Shown here: piece after piece, positions 1 through 6,747 of the stretch | How the letters are laid out: each line of letters begins with the position of its first letter | Position numbering within the stretch: position 1 is the first letter of the stretch | Made by a program: the position numbers and the translations under genes | The notes under the pieces: model-generated | Told to the model about the DNA's origin: nothing | The model's input: the letters and a program-made list of their open reading frames with translations, nothing else | Database searches by the model: none | Source: Candidatus Wallbacteria bacterium | Lineage (GTDB): Bacteria > Muiribacteriota > UBA6191 > JACPRK01 | DNA length: 14,883 bases | Direction of reading: 5' to 3' | Assembly: GCA_016199905.1 (NCBI GenBank) | Contig: JACQFU010000499.1 | Location: 1-14,883, forward strand

Positions 1-1
1 A

Positions 2-1945
2 GGCGCTACCGCCGGCGGCGTCTTCGACAACATCGACCCGCACAGCATTCCGAACCAGATCCGCAGGGAGATCTACAAGACCGACCTCTCGGCGAACCTG
101 AAGCTGCTCGATATCGACGTCGCCACTGGAGTCGGATTGTCGGCTCAGTATAAATGGCAGGTCGACGGAAACCTCGAGGACCAGTACGCCACGCGCGTCG
201 ACACCTGGGAGTTCGGCACCAACCTGCGCATCGGCGATTGGATCAAGGAGCTGATCGACCTCCCCCTGGGCATCAACATCAGCGGCCACGAGAAGATCAT
301 CCTGGCCCGCCAGTTCAAGAGCAAGACCCAGGCGGCGATCGCCATCCCCAAGACTCCGCTCTCCATCCCCTTCACCGCCGAGCGCGCCAAGAAGCTCGCG
401 ATGGGCGACTTCTGGAGTTTGCCGGCCGACCTCTCCTTCTCCACCGGCATCGGGGCCGGCTATAGCTATGGGCCAGTCAGCGCCGGCGCCGGCGCCAGCT
501 ACGTCGTCAGCGGCCGCTTCCGCGTCAACATCTTCAAGGCCGACGCCGACCATGTCCGACTCCGCCTCACAGGCACTCGCGGCTGGGGCCCGGGGGCCAG
601 CGCCAGCGTCGACGCCAACGGATTGAAGATCGTCGGCATCTCGATCCTCAACAACGCGATCAAGCGTCTGATCGATCTGCACGTGTTCAACGTCGGCTGG
701 AACTGGTCGACCGGCGGCGGCTTCAGCGCCGACTACATCTTCGACCTGCGGGACGCCCAGGCATGCAAGGCCTACGACAAGGTGATGGTGGCCAACCTGA
801 AGTCCAGCCCCGCGCTGGCTGCCAACGCCCTCATCCGTTCGAGCAAGCTCGACGACATCCTGCTCAACGACCTGCGGCCTGCCGAGGAGATCTTTCACGA
901 GGACAGCACGCTGGAGCCGGGACGCCGCCGGGTCGATCGCGTTTTCAAGGGCATGAACCGCTACCACTCGAGCGGTCGGAGCTTCCGGATTGGCACCAAG
1001 ATCATGCGGTTCGACTCCAGCTCGAGCTGGGTCGAAAACCACCTGCGCACCTGGGACGCCCAGGAGGTCACCCACGATTTCTTCTTCCCCGTCTACTCCT
1101 ACCGCAGCGACTGGAACTTCCTCTTCGGCCTGTTCAAGGAGGCGCACGAGCAGAGCATGTACGCGCTCTTGCCCGAGGGCAGTGCGCCTCCCACGCCGGA
1201 CACGTCCAACGTCATGCTGTTGCCCGAGGCCCCCGGCGCCAACGAGGTTCGGGACGTCGTTTTCTCGCAAACGATTCAGGATAAGAAGGCGCGCCGTGGC
1301 GAGATGGAGGACTACCGGAAGGCGTTGGAGCGAGCGCTGGGCCCGAAGCTGTCCGCCGCGCTGGACCTCGATAACTTCCCGGCCGGCGCCACCTCCAGTT
1401 TCAACAGTCAGCTCACCTTCACCGTGCACGGCGAGACTCTGGCGCTGCTGGTCGATCCGGCCCACACGCCCGAGCAGAAGGTCTGGGAGGCCGTGACGCG
1501 GACGATTCCCGCGTTCGATCTGAATTATCACGACAACCGCGGCGAGGGCGGCGCCCCCGGCAAACCGTGGGGCTACTACCAGTGGCCTTCGTACAAGCAG
1601 GCGGCCTACGACGTCTGCGCCAAGGAGTGGGGCGCCCGCGCGTGGGACCCGCTCGCGGCCGTCGCCGACGGGTTCCTGAACCTGCGCTCCGCCCGCAACC
1701 TGCCGGAGAAGACCGTCAAGCTGATGGAGCTGGCCAAGGAGAGGCTCTTCCGCCTGATTGGCGTTCGCTTCCTGGTCGAGCTGGCTGCCGACCTGGATCC
1801 CGAGGAGGCGTTCTTCATCGCCGTCGCCGTTAGGGCCAAGGACCGCCCGGATTACTCGGCCACGATGGGCGAGGACCACTTCCGGGACCTCTACGCGCTC
1901 ATCAACGAGGCGCTTTACAACCTGGCCGAACGCGACAACCGGTAG
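2..1945 (+). CDS. Large uncharacterised protein, 5'-truncated by the window edge
   Basis: The reading frame is open from base 2 to the TAG at 1943-1945 (647 codons visible), so the true start lies left of the window; a TTG at 137 is the first possible internal start but has no ribosome site and is not needed. I do not recognise the family. Residues about 140-245 are rich in Gly, Ala, Ser and aromatic residues in alternating patterns (for example GIGAGYSYGPVSAGAGASY), which suggests beta-strands, possibly a barrel or lipid-facing sheet. The last 250 residues look mixed alpha-helical and charged, with no membrane segment. There is a short in-frame run of GGCGCC units near 482-500. It ends 11 bases before the stop of the convergent HEAT/zinc gene. 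An outer-membrane or surface role is only a guess from composition. The frame is confident; the function is unknown. Confidence 0.85.
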   Translation, partial: GATAGGVFDNIDPHSIPNQIRREIYKTDLSANLKLLDIDVATGVGLSAQYKWQVDGNLEDQYATRVDTWEFGTNLRIGDWIKELIDLPLGINISGHEKIILARQFKSKTQAAIAIPKTPLSIPFTAERAKKLAMGDFWSLPADLSFSTGIGAGYSYGPVSAGAGASYVVSGRFRVNIFKADADHVRLRLTGTRGWGPGASASVDANGLKIVGISILNNAIKRLIDLHVFNVGWNWSTGGGFSADYIFDLRDAQACKAYDKVMVANLKSSPALAANALIRSSKLDDILLNDLRPAEEIFHEDSTLEPGRRRVDRVFKGMNRYHSSGRSFRIGTKIMRFDSSSSWVENHLRTWDAQEVTHDFFFPVYSYRSDWNFLFGLFKEAHEQSMYALLPEGSAPPTPDTSNVMLLPEAPGANEVRDVVFSQTIQDKKARRGEMEDYRKALERALGPKLSAALDLDNFPAGATSSFNSQLTFTVHGETLALLVDPAHTPEQKVWEAVTRTIPAFDLNYHDNRGEGGAPGKPWGYYQWPSYKQAAYDVCAKEWGARAWDPLAAVADGFLNLRSARNLPEKTVKLMELAKERLFRLIGVRFLVELAADLDPEEAFFIAVAVRAKDRPDYSATMGEDHFRDLYALINEALYNLAERDNR

Positions 1946-1956
1946 GCAGCTGCGCG

Positions 1957-2478
1957 CTAGTCGTCGTCCAACGCACCGCTCTCTCTGGCGTCGCGGACGA
2001 ACTCGAGCTTGCACGGCGTGCAGAGGTAGTAGCGCAAGTGCACGTAGACCTCCTCTTCGAGGCCGGCCGGGTCGTGTTTCGAAAGCTCTTCGGCTGCCCG
2101 CCGTAGGTCGCCCGCGGTGCGCGGCCGCAGGTCCTCCTGCGAGAGGTAGAGCTCCCTGGGCTCGCTGGTGAGCTGGATCCGGGCCAGGTAGTAGAGCCGG
2201 GACGAATAGAGCCTTTTTCCGCAGTGCGCGCAAGTTAGCCCGGCCTTCTGCTTCCACCAATCGAGCCAGGCGTCCCGCTCGCCTCCCAGATCCAACCCTG
2301 TCACCCGGCAGAGCGCCGCCCGCGCCGCGGCCGAAACCTGTTCCTCGGAGTCGTTGAGCCGCGCCACCAGGCAGGCCAGCGCATCCGGATCGTCCAGCCG
2401 CGCCAGCTCCTCGATGGCCCGTATCCGGACGGCGGGGTCCGCGTGAGAAAGTCGGAGGATCAGTTCTTCGGAAATCAT
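1957..2478 (-). CDS. Small HEAT-repeat protein with C-terminal CxxC...CxxC zinc-binding domain
   Basis: This encodes a 173-residue cytoplasmic protein with no signal peptide or membrane segment. Residues 3-60 form about two HEAT helical pairs (SHADPAVRIRAIEELARLDD, then LNDSEEQVSAAARAALCRVTG). Residues 70-76 carry a Trp-rich stretch (AWLDWWK) of the kind that often closes bacterial HEAT domains. Cys83/Cys86 (CAHC) and Cys153/Cys156 (CTPC) make a probable structural zinc site with the pairs about 65 residues apart. ATG 2478 was chosen because the protein then begins directly in the first repeat; a TTG at 2529 would add 17 residues, and neither start has a clear Shine-Dalgarno. It is transcribed divergently from the pseudopilin operon and convergently with the upstream gene. 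HEAT proteins bind other proteins; the partner is unknown. The larger HEAT protein encoded at 6748-10719 may be functionally linked, which is inference only. Confidence 0.8.
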   Translation of the reverse strand: MISEELILRLSHADPAVRIRAIEELARLDDPDALACLVARLNDSEEQVSAAARAALCRVTGLDLGGERDAWLDWWKQKAGLTCAHCGKRLYSSRLYYLARIQLTSEPRELYLSQEDLRPRTAGDLRRAAEELSKHDPAGLEEEVYVHLRYYLCTPCKLEFVRDARESGALDDD

Positions 2479-2702
2479 GGGGGCAAATGGCTTCAGATGC
2501 AGAGTATGCCGCGCGGGTGGCGAGCGCAACGGCGAGGGCCGTCTGAAGCTTCTCTTCGCACTATCGGCCCCGGCACTCCGACGCCAGGCGGCCCCCGGCG
2601 ACCTGGACTGCGCTTGGCGTCATGCAAGCCTCTCCGAGAACCATCGGCCTCTGGCCGGGAACCTTCTTTCCCCCGGCACTGGCCTGAGAGCCCGAAATTG
2701 AC

Positions 2703-2708
2703 TAGAAT
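2703..2708 (+). promoter_or_regulatory. Candidate -10 box for the pseudopilin operon
   Basis: TAGAAT (one mismatch to TATAAT) stands out in an AT-rich patch in otherwise GC-rich DNA, 24 bases before the GTG start at 2732. The matching -35 position (about 2680-2685, TGGCCT) is weak. The implied start of transcription near 2715 would fall at the edge of the ribosome site and leave only a very short leader. This is a plausible but unproven promoter. Confidence 0.3.
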
Positions 2709-2711
2709 TCT

Positions 2712-2723
2712 AAGGAGGAGGAG
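2712..2723 (+). promoter_or_regulatory. Strong ribosome binding site of the pseudopilin operon
   Basis: AAGGAGGAGGAG is a strong purine-rich Shine-Dalgarno sequence ending 8 bases before GTG 2732. It decides the non-ATG start of the first pseudopilin gene. Confidence 0.75.
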
Positions 2724-2731
2724 ACAACGGA

Positions 2732-3229
2732 GTGCTCGACAGGCGGATCGCCGGCTCGTTCGCAATCGAGGTGCTGGTGGCAGCCCTCGTCGCGGCAGCC
2801 GTGGCCGTACCTCTGTTGACGCTGCTCTTCCAGGAACGGGACTCCGAGCAGCGGTCGCGCTTCGAATACCTCGCCATCCTGGCGGCCCGCGACGAGATGT
2901 ACGAATCCCGGATGGCCGTCGCCTGCGGGGCGCCCCCCGACAAGGTCGCCCATCCGTGGCGTCCGCTGAAGGGCAACGTCATGGAGCGGTTGAAGGACGC
3001 CGCTCCGGACCTGGCGCTCGACGTCTCCTACCACCCGGACCAGGCTCGCGTGGCCACTCAGGCCGTCATGGATGCCGCCGGCGCCAATCCGAGGCTGCGC
3101 TCCGTCACGCTGGACGCCCGCTGGATCGACCCGACCACGGGGCCGCCCAGCCCTGACAAGCGCGAACGCCCTTCGAGCCTCCAGTTGATCTTCGGCGTGC
3201 TGGTCCCGCCTTGGGTGCCAAGCAAATGA
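2732..3229 (+). CDS. PilV/GspI-like type IV minor pseudopilin
   Basis: This encodes a 165-residue prepilin-like protein. The leader is short and basic (MLDRRIAG), followed by SFAIEVLVAALVAAAVAV, with a probable prepilin-peptidase cleavage after Gly8. That puts Ser at +1 and the conserved Glu at +5 (Glu13). The hydrophobic helix runs to about residue 33, and the following amphipathic helix (FEYLAILAARDEMYES) resembles the equivalent part of PilV/GspI proteins. In characterised systems such minor pseudopilins are processed at the inner membrane and form the tip or initiation complex of a pilus or pseudopilus. The start is GTG, fixed by the ribosome site at 2712-2723. It is the first gene of the operon, and its TGA overlaps the next gene's ATG (ATGA, 3226-3229), which implies translational coupling. 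The assignment to the GspI/PilV branch rests on the N-terminus, size and gene order only. Confidence 0.75.
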   Translation: MLDRRIAGSFAIEVLVAALVAAAVAVPLLTLLFQERDSEQRSRFEYLAILAARDEMYESRMAVACGAPPDKVAHPWRPLKGNVMERLKDAAPDLALDVSYHPDQARVATQAVMDAAGANPRLRSVTLDARWIDPTTGPPSPDKRERPSSLQLIFGVLVPPWVPSK

Positions 3230-3936
3230 CGTCGCCGAGGATGGCCGGCGCCGGCCGTGGGGCCGTCACGCTGATCGAGATGATGTTCTTTGGCGCCATC
3301 GCGGCCATCGTGCTGGTCGGGGCGATCGGGATTCTGAGCAAGGGAAGCCATATCCTGGAGGTCGGCCGCCGAACCAGCGGCAGTCAGGTCGATCTGCGCC
3401 TGCTGCTGGAGACGCTCTCGGACGACGCCAACGAGCTGGTCTACCTGGAAGACGGCGCGGCGATGGACTCGGGCGGCAGCGGCGGCGACTCGCTCAAGCT
3501 GGTCGTGAAGTCGACCCGAAACGAGGTGGGACTGACCGTGCCGCCCGCGCCCTCGCTTCGGAAGATCGAGTACAAGCTCGGCGCTGTCGAGCCTCGCACC
3601 AAGCTGCGCGAGTGCACTCGCACCGTCAGCGTGGTCGATCCGGGCACGGCGGGCGGCGGCACTCCCGTCACCCGGACCGTGGCGCGCTCCATCGCCAAGA
3701 TGCGAGTCTGGCCGGTGGCGGCGATTCCGCTCCCCGACAAGCGGTATCAGCTCGTGGCCGCCTCGGACAACCGGGCCAAGCAGCCGGGCGCCACGGTCGC
3801 GTGCCTCGTCGTCGACGTGACCGTGGGGCTGCCGTCCGGCACGGCGTCCTCCGATTCGAGCAGCGTGACCTCGGTGGTGACCAAGATCTGGAGCCGGAAC
3901 CGGGTGCTCGAGATCGCCCGGGGAGGATTGCAATGA
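3226..3936 (+). CDS. PilW/GspJ-like type IV minor pseudopilin
   Basis: This encodes a 236-residue prepilin-like protein. The N-terminus is a short basic leader ending in GRG, then AVTLIEMMFFGAIAAIVLVG, the standard pilin hydrophobic helix. The spacing is unusual: Glu18 lies at +6 if cleavage follows Gly12 and at the canonical +5 only if cleavage follows Ala13. After the helix, residues 54-75 (SQVDLRLLLETLSDDANEL) resemble the PilW/GspJ region that packs below the pilin head. The remaining 160 residues should form a periplasmic beta-rich head. ATG 3226 was chosen over TTG 3211 because it makes an ATGA overlap with the preceding gene; ATG 3241 is a further in-frame option. Its own stop again overlaps the next start (ATGA, 3933-3936). 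The order GspI-like, GspJ-like, GspK-like matches the usual minor-pseudopilin order in type II secretion clusters. Confidence 0.75.
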   Translation: MTSPRMAGAGRGAVTLIEMMFFGAIAAIVLVGAIGILSKGSHILEVGRRTSGSQVDLRLLLETLSDDANELVYLEDGAAMDSGGSGGDSLKLVVKSTRNEVGLTVPPAPSLRKIEYKLGAVEPRTKLRECTRTVSVVDPGTAGGGTPVTRTVARSIAKMRVWPVAAIPLPDKRYQLVAASDNRAKQPGATVACLVVDVTVGLPSGTASSDSSSVTSVVTKIWSRNRVLEIARGGLQ

Positions 3937-6224
3937 GAGCATCGCGTGAGGGCGTCGTCCTGCCGGTCGTGCTCGTGAGCTTGTTCTTGCTGGCGTCGAT
4001 GGTGCTGACGTTCCAGTTCCTCTCTTCCTCCGACTACAAGCAGGTGGGGAAGATGGTCCGCACTATCCAGGCGACGGCGCTGGCGGACCTGGCGGCCGAC
4101 GAGGTCAGCCTCGACATCGACGCGGGACAGAAGGCGGCGGCCGCGTCCGGCACTCAACCTCCGTGGATGAAGCCACTCCTGGACGCGCTCGACGGCAAGG
4201 TCAGCGGGGGCGGCGGTGGCGCGACCGGGGTTCTCGACGTCAAGCAGGACATCCCGTTCGACGACAAGATCCCGGTGACCAAGGCCGCGGCGGAGAAGAC
4301 CAACGGATTGGTCGAAATCAGCGGCATCAAGGCGGTCGCCGGGCCCTTCACGGTCCGCTCGACGGCCTATCCCGCAAACGTGATGTACGCGCCGGCGGAC
4401 CTGGGCGACGGCGGAAAGAACCGCCTTGCCTGGGACCTGCGCGGGCCGCTCAACGTGGAGGTCAGCATCAAGACCTCGAAGGGCCCTCTCGACTTCAGCC
4501 AGAAGTACCTGCGCGGCCAGGAGCTGCAGATCACGGATACGACGCCGCCGGCCTCCGAGTTCGCGCTTTTCGGCTACATGCCGCCCGTCACGGCCGACTA
4601 CGCGCTCAACGACCTACAGCGCGGCGGCAGTTTCACCGTCGAGCCGAAGCTGGTCGGCCGCGTCTTCCTGCGGGGCCCGCTGTTCTTGTTCCCGGAAGAG
4701 GCCCTCGCGTCGAAGCTGCAGATGGGCGGCCCGACGCCGCCGGCGTCGACCTCCTATCCGTTCAAGAAGTGGCTGTTCATGGGCAACATCCCGGGTCCCC
4801 GGACGCTGCAGCAAGTGGTGAAGTTGTCGGACAACCCCTTCGACCAGCTCATCGCGCAGGCCAAGGCGCTGGCTCCGGCCGTCAAGTCGGATATGTCGGC
4901 CTGCCGGCCCGAGAAGGAAGAGAGCCACTCGGTCCTGAAGACCAACGTGATCCCCATCCACGTGGAAGTAGAGCTCCCCTGGCCGATCGGAAAAAAGAAA
5001 GTCGACGAGGACGTTCCGGCACAGGACCGCGACCTGGGCAATGTCTCGATGGTGATCGCCGACAAGCTCGACACGGACAAGCCCGAATTCCTCACGATCG
5101 ACGAGGACAATCTGGCCTTCTTCCCGCCCGGCGCCTACCTCCACGGCCCCATCGCCGCCGACAAGCAGCACTTCCGACTCAAGCCTCCGGACATCCTTCT
5201 CTACAAGGGCATCGTCGTGCCGGCAGCGCCTGACAAGCCGGCGAGGATCTATGTTCCTGGCGCGCTGGCGATGGAGGAGGGAGACTCGCTCGCAATGGAG
5301 CCCCTGCCGAACCCGGCGGGAGCCGGCGACCTGGGCGTCGTCGGCGTCTACGGCACTGCATCGCTCGAGTCCTACACCTACGGGCTGTTGACGGCCGGCG
5401 ACCTGTCGCTTTACCTGGTCACCCTTGGGGCCAAGAAAGCCGTTGACAAACTCTCGTTCCCGGGCTGGATCAAAAACAAGATCTGGGACGCAGTCCAGGA
5501 CCAACTCGGCAGCATCAACGCCCAGGTCATGGCTCAGCTCAAGATCCGGCCCGACCTCAAGGTGCTGTTCCGTCGCTTCGAGGTGAAGACGGCGGCCCAG
5601 AACTGGGAGAGCGGACCTCCGAAGGACCTGACCGCCGGCGGAGCCCCAGGCGAGATCCAGGCCAAGGAGGCAGTGCTCGCCCCCTACGGCTACTTCTTCC
5701 ACAAGGAAGGCGTCTGGAACAGCGTCCCCGTAGCCGACGACCTGCACAAGACGATGCTGGATGCCGTCAAGACGCCGCTCATCACGGGGAAGACGGCGGC
5801 GCAGTTCTGCGCGCTCTTCGTCAACAACCCCAACAGCCGGACCGAGGCCGACGCGCTCATCACCGGCGGCCCCCCCGAGTCGGGAAAGGCGGCCAAGGAG
5901 TTCCTCCGCGGCGACTACGAGAAAAGGCTGCTGGCGCGCACGAAGGCCAAGGACGCCGCTTCGCCCGAGGACGCCGCGCGGGTGCTGGTGCAGGGGATCG
6001 AGGCCGGCGGTCAGCCGCGGGGACTGGCGCCGCTGGCGGCGTCGGTTTCGAAGAGACCCAAAGGAGTACTCGGGGATTATTGGGGGCCGCCTCCTGCCGC
6101 CCCCGACGACATGGCGGCGCTCGCGCGCGACTACCCCAACGGCTTCTATCCGCCGCAGTTCCGCGATTGGGAGCGAAGCGCCACCCGGAGCTACGAGACG
6201 ATGAAGGCCTATCTGGATGCCTAG
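3933..6224 (+). CDS. Very large PilX/GspK-like pseudopilin, ending at a suspicious in-frame TAG
   Basis: This encodes 763 residues. The N-terminus (MRASREG, then VVLPVVLVSLFLLASMVL) has the short basic leader, Gly7 cleavage position and hydrophobic helix of PilX/GspK proteins. It lacks the Glu+5, as GspK-type tip pseudopilins do. Most of the protein is a periplasmic or extracellular head far larger than typical GspK (about 300-350 residues) or PilX (about 150-200). It includes a GGGGGA linker near residue 92, a charged region with two sparse Cys residues (about residues 325 and 630), and a segment near residues 430-455 (IYVPGALAMEEGD) resembling the repetitive beta modules of large PilX-like proteins. 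The start is coupled to the preceding gene by ATGA. The TAG at 6222-6224 is followed in the same frame by 15 sense bases and then the 6240 frame, so the native product probably reached 6728. I am sure it is coding, fairly sure of the pseudopilin class, and unsure that 6224 is the true end. Confidence 0.75.
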   Translation: MRASREGVVLPVVLVSLFLLASMVLTFQFLSSSDYKQVGKMVRTIQATALADLAADEVSLDIDAGQKAAAASGTQPPWMKPLLDALDGKVSGGGGGATGVLDVKQDIPFDDKIPVTKAAAEKTNGLVEISGIKAVAGPFTVRSTAYPANVMYAPADLGDGGKNRLAWDLRGPLNVEVSIKTSKGPLDFSQKYLRGQELQITDTTPPASEFALFGYMPPVTADYALNDLQRGGSFTVEPKLVGRVFLRGPLFLFPEEALASKLQMGGPTPPASTSYPFKKWLFMGNIPGPRTLQQVVKLSDNPFDQLIAQAKALAPAVKSDMSACRPEKEESHSVLKTNVIPIHVEVELPWPIGKKKVDEDVPAQDRDLGNVSMVIADKLDTDKPEFLTIDEDNLAFFPPGAYLHGPIAADKQHFRLKPPDILLYKGIVVPAAPDKPARIYVPGALAMEEGDSLAMEPLPNPAGAGDLGVVGVYGTASLESYTYGLLTAGDLSLYLVTLGAKKAVDKLSFPGWIKNKIWDAVQDQLGSINAQVMAQLKIRPDLKVLFRRFEVKTAAQNWESGPPKDLTAGGAPGEIQAKEAVLAPYGYFFHKEGVWNSVPVADDLHKTMLDAVKTPLITGKTAAQFCALFVNNPNSRTEADALITGGPPESGKAAKEFLRGDYEKRLLARTKAKDAASPEDAARVLVQGIEAGGQPRGLAPLAASVSKRPKGVLGDYWGPPPAAPDDMAALARDYPNGFYPPQFRDWERSATRSYETMKAYLDA
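6222..6224 (+). other. In-frame amber codon splitting the GspK/PilX-like gene
   Basis: TAG is codon 764 of a frame that otherwise stays open from 3933 to the TAA at 6726-6728. One C-to-T change from CAG (Gln) would produce it. The flanking residues (AYLDA and TAADGVLELKG) read as continuous protein. TAG serves as the ordinary terminator of at least three other genes here (1943, 1957 and 10717), so genome-wide reassignment of TAG is unlikely. Confidence 0.6.
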
Positions 6225-6239
6225 ACGGCGGCCGACGGC

Positions 6240-6728
6240 GTGCTGGAGCTCAAGGGCGCCGTGCTCATCCGGAAAATGGATCCAACCGGCGTGGCGAAAG
6301 ACATCAGCTACCGGGGCCGCGGGATACTGATCGCGCTCACGGAGAAAGAGGACGAGCCGGCGACCCTGGACGCGACCGTCCATCCCGTCACGGCCGGCCC
6401 GGCCAACGAGCTGGTGCTGGCCCACCGCGTTTCGCGCGACCTGGTCGCCGCGGGCAAGTTGCCGGCGCTGAAGCTGGGGCCCAGTTTCGAGGGTTGCGTC
6501 TACAGCGACACGGGCGTGAAGCCGACCGGCACCGCCACGAAGATCGTCGGCAACCTCGTAACCGGCCTGCTCAACAAGGCCGCCATTCCCGATTCGGCGA
6601 CCGGTCCGACCGACGGCGTGAAAGTCCAGTACCGGGAAACGCTCAAGGACGTGGCAAAGGGTTCGCGAGTGCCTTACTGGACCGTGGAGCAGAGCGGCGA
6701 GGTCATGAGCGTGGAGCCGGGATCGTAA
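6240..6728 (+). CDS. C-terminal beta-rich domain of the split GspK/PilX-like protein
   Basis: This has 162 codons if begun at GTG 6240, but that GTG has no Shine-Dalgarno and lies in the same frame as the gene ending 15 bases earlier. It has no signal peptide or pilin N-terminus, so alone it would not be exported. Its sequence pattern (ELKGAVLI, YRGRGILIAL, NELVLAHRV, FEGCVYS, KIVGNLVTGLLNK) is the repeating short-strand style seen in C-terminal regions of very large PilX-like pilus proteins. I therefore read it as the detached end of the 3933 gene. It would be an independent protein only if initiation occurs at 6240, and a fused product only if TAG 6222 is a sequence error, is read through, or is a strain-specific mutation. 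The next gene starts 19 bases after its TAA. Confidence 0.6.
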   Translation: MLELKGAVLIRKMDPTGVAKDISYRGRGILIALTEKEDEPATLDATVHPVTAGPANELVLAHRVSRDLVAAGKLPALKLGPSFEGCVYSDTGVKPTGTATKIVGNLVTGLLNKAAIPDSATGPTDGVKVQYRETLKDVAKGSRVPYWTVEQSGEVMSVEPGS

Positions 6729-6747
6729 CGCGGCGGGGAATCCCATC

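Larger units (their letters stand above)
2479..2731. other. Divergent intergenic region
   Basis: These 253 bases separate the minus-strand HEAT/zinc gene from the plus-strand pseudopilin operon and must hold the control signals for both. No credible gene lies here; the open frames crossing it are Arg/Pro-rich shadows. The 10-mer CCCCGGCACT occurs twice (2568-2577 and 2671-2680), 103 bases apart, and the right-hand end turns abruptly AT-richer just before the operon. I see no strong hairpin. Confidence 0.5.

Noticed and set aside
482..500. GGCGCC-type tandem run as a regulatory or phase-variation repeat
   Set aside because: It is only about three units long, and the unit is six bases so changes keep the frame. 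It simply encodes Ala/Gly in a Gly-rich segment.
2443..3156. 237-codon plus-strand frame through the divergent intergenic region
   Set aside because: It is Arg/Pro/Gly-rich and conflicts with the pseudopilin frame, which has a strong ribosome site and a textbook pilin N-terminus.
6222..6224. TAG as pyrrolysine or a reassigned sense codon
   Set aside because: TAG ends several other genes in the window at natural positions, and nothing here suggests a suppressor system. A point mutation or an error is simpler.
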